Positions 35,331 through 47,445 of a stretch of DNA of 64,000 nt are shown piece after piece. The DNA comes from Chelydra serpentina (taxonomy: Eukaryota; Chordata; Testudines; Chelydridae): contig JBAIAC010000007.1 in the NCBI GenBank assembly GCA_037349315.1, positions 49,501,001 to 49,565,000 of the forward strand, in the 5' to 3' direction. Numbering within the stretch: the stretch's first letter is position 1; the number at the start of each line of letters is the position of its first letter. Made by a program: the position numbers and the translations under genes. The notes under the pieces are model-generated. The model was not told where the DNA came from, did no database searches, and saw only the letters and a program-made list of their open reading frames with translations.

Positions 35331-37554
35331 AACATGGTCTCACAAACATGGGGCCAAACTATGCCTCCTTGATCTGTGTGTAGAGAACCCTCTCTGTGCA
35401 GATCTCCTCAGGTAGTTTATACCTATAGCGCTTTGCTGTGAATTAGGGCATTGGTGTTGTATGGTGTTGTCAGCTTCCCTATAGGAGTACAGTACACCAG
35501 CATCCCAACATACAATGGCTCCAATTTAGTGACTATGAATGTAAATTTGTTCTGTCCTAAATTCTGTAACAAGAAGTCATTTTTTTCATGTCTCTCAGAT
35601 TTGAGAAGGTGAAATGGAGCAAGTAGCAGTACATCACATTTTAAACAATTGATCAACCGATGGTTTGGTTTTGTCCTAAACTGAAAACAAAAACACCAAG
35701 TGATGCCATTATTTGGGTGTTAGGGTGAAGGTAACACCCTTACAATTTAAAAGCCTGGCATCAGGCAGAAACCTGGCTCTTTTTGGACAGCTACAATTCT
35801 CTTCTCTTGCAGAAAAATATTTCAGTGATACTTAGTGGAACTGAGCCTGCAAGGCCAGAGGAATTTTACAGAGCCAAGACTATAGTAGAAACATGTACAT
35901 TTAACTCACTTCAGAAGCATAGTTTATATAAACAAAGCAACATTTCTGCTTAAGAACACTGAGCTTGGAGTGTATGAACTACAGCTCTAGGAAAGCGCTT
36001 CAAAAATTTATAGTCCAATGCATTCCCCTATTTTTAAATTACATATTTTGTCTTGCTCACAGATGTAGAAATGGATTTCAAACAATTTATTGGGTGTTGC
36101 ATTGAAAGGACTGGATAAATGCCACCAACACAGATGATAGCTTCACCAGATAAAAAAATATTCAGAATTCAAGATAGCATTGTTAGTTCAGTTAGGGCCA
36201 ATAAATCACAGAAGTACTTCAAATGCTAGATATAAGCCATTTCATTTTACTTCCAGATACATATATACATTTGAGGTGTAGTTTATTAAGCCCAGATAGG
36301 GGCCTCGATGAAAAAAGAAGACCTCCAACAACTGCTCCCACGTGTAAGTAAGGAAATATAAACATGCATTATATAGGCACTTTCAGCTAATCTATAATTA
36401 AAATTATATTGACTGAATTTCTTCACCAAATTTTGCATATTAATTCTGCAAAGGATCATTCATTTTTCTCTCTCTTTTTTTCCAAGAGATGACTTTTTAA
36501 AGATTTAAAGAAGAATGATTTTTAAATGTTCTTTTCAAAAATTTGGGTCTGGGAGTCCAGAGTTTTGGTATTTTTTAAATTGTACCTCAAAACATGACAA
36601 ACTATAGTTTGCACTTAACATCAAACTTCATATACAAATGTCCCTGATATCTCAAGCACAGGCCAATTTAAAATTTCAAAATTAAATAAAAATCATCTGC
36701 TTTATTCATCTCCATAAGAGAAGACAAAAGTGTCAATTTCCATTGCCTCCTTCCATTTCTACAATGTTATCACTCTGCCTCCATGCATCTTCTTAGCACA
36801 GAGAGCCTGAATATCAATATCCTTTAAAAAGAAACCTGTAGTGACCTTGAGATATATAAAGGATCATACATAGGGATGTGCAGGCTAGTTCAGATAAGGT
36901 AAGAACTTATCTGAACCTTCACCCAAAAGTCAGAATGGATCTTTGAGGATAAAAAACTCTCCATATACTTGGCTTATATATGTACTAGTTTGGCTCTGCC
37001 ATTCCTGGCTTCAACTAGACTGGAAACGTTGAGTGAAAGGATATTATCACAATATTTCTGACTCTGCCAAAAACAAGATATACTGGATTTCTTACAAGAA
37101 ATTCTGTTCTCACAAGATTTCAAATTGAATTTGTAGAGTAAAGGGGTGAGTTCTTCAGAAAAGTATGCATATGTAAATTCAGAAAGGCATCTGAAACAAA
37201 CAAGGCCTCCTCAGTTTGGAAGTTTTCCCATCCTTAATGATTGCTACTAAGAGCCAGTAAAATGAATCCTCTCTGCAACTTGCAAATAATTTAAGAGCTA
37301 AATAATTTTAAATCACTGGGGTTACTGCATGAGTAAGGATGTGGCCCCAAATGTTAATCACTAATCACACAATGAAAAATGCAAGGAAATAAAGGAACTA
37401 TCAAGGTACCAAAATTCATCTAAATATCAGTTTCACTTGACTGTTCTAGCCACACAATAGCCAGCACTGATATAATAGCGGTGAATATATTTGTCTTCGT
37501 AGACATGAAACCACTTTGGCCAGCTAATTTTTACTGTATGAACAAATGTGCACA
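35331..37554. other. Unassigned AT-rich sequence
   Basis: No exon, RNA gene or repeat that I can name. Confidence 0.4.
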
Positions 37555-37562
37555 GTCCATAG

Positions 37563-37697
37563 CCATAGGTGCTGGAACTGGGGTGCTGAGGGTAATGCTG
37601 CACCTCTGCCTTGAAGTGGTGTCCATTATATATAGGGTTTACAGATTGGTTCATTGGCTCTCAGCACCCCCACTGTACAAATTGTTCCAGCACCCCT
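37563..37697. mobile_element. 135-bp hAT-type MITE with perfect target duplication
   Basis: Starts 'ccataggtgctggaac' and ends 'gttccagcacccct'; further in, 'ggggtgctgag' pairs with 'ctcagcaccccc'. The flanks are identical 8-mers 'gtccatag' at 37555-37562 and 37698-37705. Length and duplication size point to a hAT-mobilised element. Confidence 0.85.
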
Positions 37698-38744
37698 GTC
37701 CATAGACACCCTTTAAAACAACATGAGTCACAGCAACTCGATATATCTGGTGTTGAATTCGAGACCGAATTTTAATAGAAAGAAAATAAATCAGTTGGTA
37801 TACATGTTTCTCATTTGAAACAGAGTTCTGGCATGTAGTATCTTCTCATCCTCTCAAGCTTAGTGATAGATAAACTATAAGGTAAAAATTGTTAGCTTTC
37901 CACATAGACAGACTTCATACGACACAGTGGTTTCTTTTGAGTGCCAGAATTGCTGGCAACTTTACAAACGTATTAATTCAAAACTATCACATATTGTACG
38001 CAGAAAAGGTTGTAAAAAAAGTGAGTTTGTCTGTTCAGTAAAGAGCCCATTTATTTAATTCTGAACAACAATGAACATGTGATGTACTTTTGACTCCAGA
38101 CAAAATAGATGTGGAAAGTTAAAGAGAAATAGATCTGTGCTGAGAGGAAACTGTAAATAAGCACAGAGAACACCTTTTAATGAAATTTAAAAAACTGTTC
38201 ACAGGTGCTCAGAAGCTATCGGATCTTTTGGTAGAGCCCGAAAGAGCAATTTTTTTTTAACATTTGTAAGGCACTTTGCATATGAAAAAGAGCCATGTGG
38301 CTATTAAGTAATATGATTACTAATAGGATCTAAAAAGTAAGACAGGAAAACTGATTAACTGTGTTGACATTTGGTGTTTAAATACGAAAGGCACAAAATT
38401 ATTATTGCTATGTCATATTTAAAGAGAATAATAATTCCATATTAGTGAAATGGACTTTAAAATGTTTTTGGAAATTGTAATCATAAGCACATATACATAA
38501 TTTGTATTTTATAGGAAAAATGCAATTTTACTTCACCAGAAGAGATAACAGCATTATGTGTATTTTACAGATAATTGTTCTATCTTCAGATTTTACATGT
38601 TTTTTACTTTTTCTCTTGCCAGTTTTGACCCTATTTCTTATACTTATTACATGCTCACATGTTTGACAGATTTCCGACAGCACATATGTTAGGCTCTAAT
38701 TTCAATTTGTGAATTAAAACTTTATTCTGTATTAAAAAGGAAGT

Positions 38745-39440
38745 GATGAGATGATTTCACAGAGTTTAAGCCCAAGCCCCAAACAGACCGTTTGATCAGC
38801 TAGCCTGACCTCAGGAATAACACTGCCCATTACTTTTCACCCATATACCCCAATATGAAATCCACTGACTTCAGTTAAACTACAGCATTGCATTCCTCAG
38901 GAGACTAAAACGTTGTGTGCCACAGGCAGAGAAGATAAGAGTTCAAGGTACCAACAGTGCTCCTGGCTCCTGGAATGGCAGGTATTGAGTAGGTGAGATA
39001 TGCACAGATGATCCTAGCAAGCAATTCACCTTCAGGCTACAGAGGAAGGCCAACCCCTCACTCCTCACCCCACCTCTGCCAATCTGACCTGGGGGAAAAT
39101 TCTTGCCTGACCTAAAGTCTGGCTCTCAGTGTGACCGTGAGCATGTGAGCATGGTGCACAAGCCAGACATCTAAGAAAGAGGATTCTCTATACTACCTTA
39201 GAGCACTCCTCCACCATGTGCAGTGTCCCATCTCTACCAATGGCCAATCTCTGATGCTTCAGAGAAAGACAGAAAAAAATTCACAATGTATCAGGCCAAA
39301 TATGTGTTGGGGGAAAAAATTCCCTTTTAGCCCCTGCAGGCTGAAGCACTGAAGCATGACATTTAATTGTAGTCATCTAATGCAGAGCCGCAAATGTTAT
39401 GGCCAGCTGAGGGCAATGCAGCCAATCCTATTCTCCCCAA
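38745..39440 (-). repeat. Old CR1/L3-like LINE 3' region
   Basis: 'gctagcctgacctcaggaat' and 'aatctgacctgggggaaaat' followed by 'gcatgtgagcatggtgcaca' belong to a degraded CR1-type 3' region in reverse orientation. No reading frame survives. Confidence 0.5.
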
Positions 39441-39477
39441 GGCCCATAATGAAAACAGATGAACAGGAGATTGCTTC

Positions 39478-39875
39478 ATACAGTCACAGATTCCAAGGCC
39501 AAAAGAGACCACTGTAACCAGCCAACCCATAGCTGGATTAAAGCATATCTTGTATAAAGATACCTAATCTTGTCCTAAAGACTCCAAGAGAGGGTGAGTC
39601 CACCACCTCCCCTAGTAAGCTGTTTCAACGTTTAATAACCCTCAACTGCATCTTATTTCAAGGTTGAATTCATCCAACTTCAACTTCCAGCCACTTTTGT
39701 TTTCCTTTTGTCAGCAAGGTAGAAAATCCCCGCTCCCCCCCCCACACACACTGTCATATCTTTTTTCACATGTAAGCACCTATACACAGTGATCAAATCA
39801 CCTCTCAACCTTCTCTTCAAAAAGCTAAATAGGTTGAGCTCCTTAAGTCTCATATCGTAAGAAGAATATATTCAG
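39478..39875 (-). repeat. CR1-like LINE, 3' coding and tail
   Basis: 'gattccaaggccaaaagaga' starts the reversed tail. 'gagtccaccacctcccctag' and 'caacttcaacttccagccac' match the C-terminal RT-coding part also present, younger, at 63070-63180. Confidence 0.65.
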
Positions 39876-39929
39876 GGTTTGCACGGCACCCAGTACAATG
39901 GGTGATTGGCACCTCTGAGTGCTGCCACA

Positions 39930-40035
39930 ATTTAAATGATTATATATATGCAATATATAATTGCAATTAATTATATATATGCAATATATAATTGCATATA
40001 TATATAATTATATACAATTATAATAGCATAACTGT
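39930..40035 (+). repeat. AT-rich tandem/palindromic repeat
   Basis: A unit containing 'tatatatgcaatatataatt' is repeated about twice with palindromic variants, next to a Harbinger-type MITE at 40047. Confidence 0.8.
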
Positions 40036-40046
40036 ATAATTTTATT

Positions 40047-40529
40047 GGGCTTGGTCTACACTACAGAGTTAAATCGACGTAAGCTGCCTTACATCGACCT
40101 GACTTTAAGTGTCTACACTACAATGTTGCTCCCACCACTGTAAGTCGCTCACTACACCAACCTAATAACTCCACCTCTGCGAGAGGTATAGTGCTTAGGT
40201 TGATGTAGTTAGGACAACGCAGTGTCTGTAGATACTGCATTACTTACATCGCCTGTTGGCTGTCAGCCTTACATGGAGCTCACAGCTGGAGCCCCACCAC
40301 GCTGGGGGCTGACAGCTTGGGCTGTTGGCCCCACAGCAGAGAAGGGAGCTCCAGCTGTCAGTGCTCCACAATGCCCCACACAGTTAAGTCAGTGGAAGTG
40401 CTCCTGGTGAGGACACACACCACCAACAGAGGGGGAGTAGTGTGGATATGAATCACCACAGTAATTACTGCAGTGGCTGTATGTCAACCTAAGTTAGGTT
40501 GACTTAATTTTGTAGTGTAGACAAGGCCT
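40047..40529. mobile_element. Harbinger-type MITE
   Basis: Terminal inverted repeats 'ggcttggtctacactaca' and 'tgtagtgtagacaaggcc' resemble those of the large Harbinger at 49452 and the MITE at 61629. The interior has no coding frame. The 3-bp target duplication was not clear to me because the outermost bases of the two ends differ. Confidence 0.75.
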
Positions 40530-41599
40530 TAGACACAGTTATTTTAAGCAGAGTGAGAAGGGCAAGTCTTATTGGTAGGAAAAAAAGGACAAGGGAAAAT
40601 AGCATGAAAGAAAGGTGGGAAGCAGGGGATTAGACAACTGCTCTGTGCACTGGAGCTAATGCTTGTTGAATAAAATGAGACAAGTTATTTATCAGCTGTG
40701 TTTAAGGATTTTGGAAACAGCAGTGGATATCAATGTAACACTATAAAATGAGAAGAGAATTTTCTGGGGAACTGGAATAGAGACCTGAACTCAATTTTCA
40801 TCCAGATTTCCCATAGGGAATGGGAGAGGTGGGAGTGTGGTTTAGGCACAAAATGTCATCATTTTTACTGGCAAAATCCATTTTTTTCATTGGCAAACTT
40901 TTCATGAAGCTTTGAATCATTTGCCTTCCAAAGTATAGTTTATCAAGACAAAACTGGGAATGACATATAGTTCTAACAGCCAACACCTAATATAATGTCA
41001 GAAACATATTCTTGTACTCTCTGCACTGTTTCATGTGTTTGGAACATCAACTCACTGTTTTAGAGGCTATATACAAGTCAATACCCAAAACTTGAAAAGC
41101 AAGGAGGAAATAATTTTATATTTGTTTTGTTTAAACATGTATTCATTTGGAATTATTCAATAAACACACAGAGAGCCAAAAGCTGTTTGCACCCTTCTGC
41201 ATTCGCAGACAAAATCTGGGTTTCAGATATTTCAGATCACTAGGAAGTCTCACTGTGTCCACAATGTCTCTTGCCAACCAGACATTATCTGGTGGTATAA
41301 TGTATCCTCCTTCTTCCCCAGCACATACCCTCAAGCTGTTAACTGCAGTTGTCTATGCCTCACAAGAAGAGCTCAGTGTCTCTGCAAAATGCCATCAGAA
41401 GCTATCCAAACTACCAGCTTTAAGACTCAATTAGGTATCCTTAAATAAAAGTATGTTTTTCATTAGCTATTTCAAGAGAAAAAGTGATAACTCAAAATAA
41501 ACTATGGGTATAAACAGCTCTAATCAAACACTACAAAACACAATACTTGGCTGGCACAGAACTACAGTTACAAAGGTGAATAAGACACTTAAATATCTT

Positions 41600-41905
41600 A
41601 GGCTTGGTCTACGCTACCAAGTTTTACCAGCAAAACTTGTCTTTTTGTCAGCCTAGCATTATATGCATCTATACTCAGTTTTGTGTCACGCTGACAAAGC
41701 CCTCAACTTTTGCTGGCAAAGTTAAACAAGTTCCCCCAAGCGATATGAGCCCTCTACCAATATATTTCTAAGACCCAATGCCTATGTGAATGACGAAATA
41801 TCTGTACCAGTGCAAGCATCCTCCAGCAACAAGTTCACAATGCAACTGTCCCGGCGGCAGTGATTGTTCTGGTTGAATTTTTGAACCCTGCTGCTCACGT
41901 ATCAC
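41600..41905. mobile_element. Harbinger-like fragment, left end
   Basis: 'taggcttggtctacgctacc' is a diverged Harbinger-type terminus. It precedes, by about 170 bases, a Myb-like pseudogene at 42080, so both may belong to one old element reaching towards 44050. Confidence 0.5.
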
Positions 41906-42079
41906 AGTGACTGGAACCCCGCCCCCCATTTAAAATCCTTAGTGTGTTTTGTAAATTCCTCTTTTCCTGCCATCCCACCTCCACAACCACACGTGCACAG
42001 GTATGGCTTCAGCACCAGCTCACCCCCATGCTTCTGCAAGGTCTAGGAAAAAAGTCCTAGATTTCCTCAACCTGTAGAG

Positions 42080-42505
42080 GAACATGTGCCATCACAGCTG
42101 CGGAATTCCTGCAGGAATAAAGATGTGTACCAGGAAATTGCAAAAAGCACGGGCGTCTTGGTGTACAGCAGAGATGACAGCCAATGGCGAGCAAAGGGGA
42201 AGGAACAGCAGCATGCTTACCAGAAGACAAAGAAACACAACTTCAAGTCTAGTGTTGCCCCCAAGATATGCTCCTATTATGAACAGCTTAATGGTATACT
42301 GAGCTGGAATCCAACCACCTTCCTGCCAAAACAAGTGGATACCTTGCAACCTGCGTTTATCAAAAACTGGCAATTGAAGAAAATGTTGAGGATGAGGATG
42401 CAGATATTGACGCGATCAAGAGCTGGATGCTCTTTGAGCCCTAGTAGGATCCAACAAGTCAAGAAAACATTGGAGAAAGAGACTCAGGTAGGTATAATTT
42501 ATTAG
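42080..42505 (+). pseudogene. Diverged Harbinger Myb/SANT-like protein fragment
   Basis: The plus frame from 42086 reads 'NKDVYQEIAKSTGVLVYS', 'WRAKGKEQQHAYQKTKKH' and 'CSYYEQLNGILS'. This corresponds block for block to 'NAKIYEKISKAMAERGYV', 'CRVKIKELRQAYQKTKES' and 'CRFYEALHAMLG' of the gene at 49842, but with low identity. It therefore represents an older or different subfamily. It lacks the first helix of the domain and has no matching second exon that I can see. Confidence 0.7.
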
Positions 42506-43861
42506 GCCTGCCCCAATAATGCAGGCCATTTTTGCCCCCAAAACAAGGGTTTCTCCCCTCACTGTCCTCACTCTCACCCCTCTCAAAGTGACAGCCACAT
42601 GTGGGGACACAGGTATTCTGTTTTGAACTAGCCACTTTATTTTAAGAGCTTGAAATGGCAGCACTAGGCAAAAGTTCAAAAAATAGGAAGAGAGAAATGT
42701 GGCTTGCTGGGAACCAATAAAAATGCAAAATGGTAATACTCATAAAGCATTTGAAATTATTTTTAACTACAGTTACTTGCATCCCATTGAAGAAAGACAG
42801 AGAAAGTGTGTGGTACACTCATGATGCACACTAACGGGTGGGCAAAAGAATAATCTGCCACTTGCAGAGAAGGCCATTGATCTTAGTACACATAGGTTGG
42901 TGGTCTCCTGGTACAATTTCACAGAATTATTTCAGCAAGTAGTACTTAATCTTTGCCTGTACATTTCTAAGCAGAGCTGCTCCGTTTCTCCCACCTTCCC
43001 ATGCCAGTCTGCATTGATTTTTTGTGGTAGAATGGGGGTCATTGCTTTGTTTAGCCCAACAGTATGCGGCTCTAGCTGACTGCCAGCCTTCTCAAGCAGC
43101 TCGCTTCTCTTGTCCTTGGACAGCCTCATCATCAATATGTCATTAAGGATTATGAGTGTCTGTAATCAGTTTAGCAGTTTTTATTATCCTAACCCAAAAA
43201 TCACCAGCCCCCTCCTGCCCCCCAGAGCTACACAGGTTAAAAAGGGTCGGGATATCCTTCAGGCTCATCCCTTCTATACCTGCTGAATGACTTATCACAA
43301 TAAGGAGGAAAACGAAAGACTATGGAAAACATGTTTTATGAACTGATCCAGACTGCCTAGTCTGGAGCCACTGAAACTCAGGAATGGTGGGAGAATAAGC
43401 CCGGGGAGGGGGGGGGGGGGAGTGGAGGGAAGAGGGAGAGAGAGGCATACCAAGACACCGTGCTTCTCTTAAAACAACAGACCCAGGTGATCAAGTGCTT
43501 ATTTGATCAAAGCCAGGACCCCTGCATCTATTACATAGCCTGACGGTTTTCTTAACGTACTTGAACTTATACATGAGAGTGACACTAGCAAAATCCATTA
43601 ATGATAATGGGAATTAAACACAAATCTCTTATGCTGTGGGTTGATGTCAGACTACATGATTAGGACTGAATTGAGCACTAGTGTCAGAACAGATCGGCAC
43701 CTGCAGTGGTGAGCAGAGAACAAACACTGCATGCCCAGCCAGAACAGGTATAAACACTAATGTAGAGAGTGAGGCATGGTGAGTAGAGTAGAGTACTCTA
43801 TGTGCCTGAACTCTAGTGTACATACCTACATAGTTTTCTACATGCCCAAGCAGTATCCCGC

Positions 43862-44052
43862 GATGTCTACACTGCTGTTTTTAGCAGTGTAGTGGCTTAC
43901 TGTCTCTGCTAATGGAGCCTTTCCCCACTGCACTCACCCCACTGGAGCCTTTCACTGCACAGGTAGCGACACACTACAGGGTGTGTGGATGCAGCTTGCT
44001 TTTCACTACGACAACTACCCTACACACCACCACATGTATAAACAAGGTCTAA
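43862..44052. mobile_element. Possible Harbinger-like MITE or right end of the 41600 element
   Basis: 'gatgtctacactgctgtttt' at the left and 'tgtataaacaaggtct' at the right resemble Harbinger-type ends, weakly. It is either a short MITE or the right end of the decayed element starting at 41600. Confidence 0.4.
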
Positions 44053-44514
44053 AATGACAATTCACACAGATTTAAATGGTTTAATCCTCAGATTACATTA
44101 CATTCTATGCACTCAACTGAATGCAGTTTACTCAAGGATAGCAAAATTGCTTGAAGCAATCTGGTGAAAGTAGATGGGGACATTTTGAAAAAGGTAGTGG
44201 AAATGCCCAGTGTTGGAGTTTTAGAACATTGGTATAAATCAAAATCAGGAAAGCACAAGCCTAGACATCCCGCTGCATTCAAAGAATTAATTGCTGGGTA
44301 TTAATAGCAAAAGACCACATTTCTGCACTACCACAGATGTCTGCAATATTCTCAGAGTATCCTGGAAAAAATGATTGCTCGAGACTAGAAGAGTACCTCT
44401 CCAAACTTGTTTAGATAAAACAAGATGTATAACTTCTTTTCATGAGGAAGCATTTATTCTATGAAGCATTATGTTTATTTCTGTGTATGAGTTTTTCTAT
44501 TGTGGAAAGTGGTT

Positions 44515-44935
44515 CTGTAGATTCCAAGGCCAGAACAGGACCATTGTGATCATCTAGTCTGACCTCCTGTATAACACAGGCCATAGAACTTCCTCAAAAT
44601 AATTCCTAGAGCAGATCTTTTAATTTAGACATACATGCAATCTTGATTTAAAAATTACCGGCAATGGAGAATCCACCATGACCCTTGGTAAACTATTCCA
44701 ATGGTTAATTGCCCTCACTATAACACATTTACATCTTATTTCCAGTCTGAATTTGTCTAGCTTCAACTTCCAGCCACTGGATTTTGTTATATTGCTAGAC
44801 TGGACAGCCCATTATCAAATATCTGTTACTCATGTAGGTACTTGCAGACTGCAATCATGTCAGCCCTTAACTTTCTGGGAGCTCCTTGAATCTATGACTG
44901 GAAGGCATCTGATACCTTCTTAATGAATAAAGCTG
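44515..44935 (-). repeat. CR1-like LINE, 3' coding and tail
   Basis: 'gattccaaggccagaacagg', 'gatcatctagtctgacctcc' and 'cttcaacttccagccactgg' give a reversed CR1-like tail and adjoining C-terminal coding remnant. Confidence 0.7.
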
Positions 44936-47159
44936 CTCTTTGTTGATCAGAGTCAGCCATTCCTTTAGTGACAAACAAGCTTTTAGTACTTTTTACTCCC
45001 ATTAGCCCTTAGAAGCAACACAGATAAGAGAAAGTGATCTGTATTTTATTCCCTCTTGTGCTTTCATATACAGAATTCCTAACTTAATTCCAATCAGTTA
45101 CTTGTTGAAATCCACAAAAAGCAAAAAGGCCATGTGGTGGTCAGTACCTAAGTGAAAGACAACAAGATTATACAGGTGCAACAAAGTATCTGATTTGGCA
45201 TGCTGCACCTTTACCACTGGTGATCAAGGTACAAAAATGAAAGAACCCATTTGACCGACTCTCAGAGCTCAGGATGAATTTACAAGACTGGCATTGAGAA
45301 AAATACTTTTACTAGTTAACAAAGCATATTTGATGTGGAAATCATTGTGATACAATAAACTTGGCACTAATGATGCCATTTTTATCAACTCACATTTTAC
45401 AGTACAAGACTACTTTGAAGTTTAAAATCAGAAATGGTCCAAAAGCCATAAAAGATCAGAGCCAAACCTTCTCGTCCTCAAAATCTGAGATGTTCAAATC
45501 CAGAGAAGAGGTTGCGCCTCACCTATTTTATTGATTTGCACTGGAGCTTAACAGAACTAATAAAGTTTCAGTGGAAAAAATTTTCTGACGGTGGGCCACT
45601 ATTGATAGCCTGGTTAGACATTATGATTTTCTAAACTCTACTAACAATAGGGTGCATACCATGGGATGGCAGCAGCCATTTAAGGCTGATAAAAACAAAA
45701 ATTATGCTACTGATTTGCTGCTGGAATCTCTCATTTTAAAGTCTAACTTCAAAAAAAAAATATTTTGGACTTCAGAGGGTGTTGGGTGATAAAGCATTTT
45801 TCTTTCAAGGGCTCTTTTCTTTATTTTAGTTCTCGCCTAAAGGGTATTTCATCTTTATATCATCTTTGGAAGAACTCAATTTTTTTAATTATCTCTATTG
45901 TACTGACACTCAAGATACAAGTTTTTTTTTAAATAATCAACCTAAAAGAACAATATACATTTGTTTTAAAATTTTAGCAACAGCAATCAGAAGTTTAGAA
46001 ATCAAAGGATATTTGAATGAAAACAAATTAACCCCATACCAATCTGCTTAAAAATCAAAATTCCATTCTTACAAACACCTCAGCCAACATAAGCAGTTAC
46101 ATAAGCTGTATTAATACTGTGTTCAAGGGTATGCAGTTAGAATTATTCCCATTGTTCTGGGTGACAGTAAAATAACTCAAATGATGGCCCATTGTTAAAA
46201 ATATTTACTTTCTTTAAGCAATGTATGCACAATCCAATTTGTGCACGGTGTAGGTTACTGAAAAATAGTGTTATTTTTATTCAGGAAAAGTAATATCAAA
46301 AATAGTTTGGAGGAGCTTTGGCTATGGCATACATATGGAGCACAGTGATATACTTTTAAAATATTCCATTATTGCACCATTATTAGCATTTGAGTAGCTG
46401 GTAAAGAAATAAAGTTTATAATTCTCTATATAAAATATTCTGAATATGGCATATCAATAAGGTATATTTTTATTTCAGTGTGAGTGAACATAATTTATTG
46501 AGAGAAGGAAATACTATATATTCATAAACACTATAGACATTCTAAAATTCACATTTAAACATTTACTTTATTCATGTTTTCTATTTTAAACATTAATTTT
46601 GAAGGTATTTCAAAGTATATATCTTGTTTGATCTGTTATGAAATATGAACTTTTATTTAAATGAACTTCTTGCAATTACTCATAAGAACTGATTTGCAAT
46701 TCTTAGAACAATTGCCATCTCAATAAGCACACATTAGGGAAAAAGATATTGATCACAGGTTACTGTATATATATAAAACCAACAAAAATACACCAAGAAT
46801 GTAGTTATTCTATCAGAAAAATCAATCTGAAATGAGATATTATCCTTTCCAAAATTAGGTTGTATGCTTATACTATACTGTAATTAAAACTGTATTTTGA
46901 TATTTCAAGTATCATTATACATCCAGAAATCAAAACAAACATTTGCCCAACTTTCATTTATTATCTTAACTGTTTGAGGTGCAGCATTGAGCATTCCAGA
47001 CTTAATATATTATTAAAATCCCCCCATACAAAAAATAAATCAAGATGACCAAATTGTATTTTTCTTCCATAATGTTTACTGAAAAATAATTGGGGGCCAG
47101 GGTTCTACATATGGTTTACATAGGACTTCATTATAGCCTATAAGTATCTACATGGGGAA
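44936..47159. other. Unassigned AT-rich sequence
   Basis: About 2.2 kb with no repeat or coding feature that I can name. It is one of the longest apparently repeat-free stretches in the window. Confidence 0.4.
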
Positions 47160-47445
47160 CAAATACTTAATAATGGGCTCTGCAATCTAGCAGAGAAAGG
47201 TATAACAAAATCCAATGGCTGGAAGTTGAAGCTAGGCAATAGTGAGAGTTATTAACCCCTGGACCAACTTACCAAGCGTTGTGGTGGATTCTCCATCATT
47301 GACCACTTTTAAATCAAGATTGGATGTCTTTCTAAAAGATATGCTCTAGGAGCTATTTTGGGAAGTTCGCTGGCCTGTGTTCTACAGAAGGTCAGACTAG
47401 ATGATCACTCTGGTCTCTTCTGGCCTTAGAATCTAGGAATCAAAG
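47160..47445 (+). repeat. CR1-like 3' tail
   Basis: 'gtggattctccatcattgac', 'gattggatgtctttctaaaa' and 'ggtcagactagatgatcact' form a plus-strand LINE tail with a remnant of C-terminal coding sequence. Confidence 0.7.
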
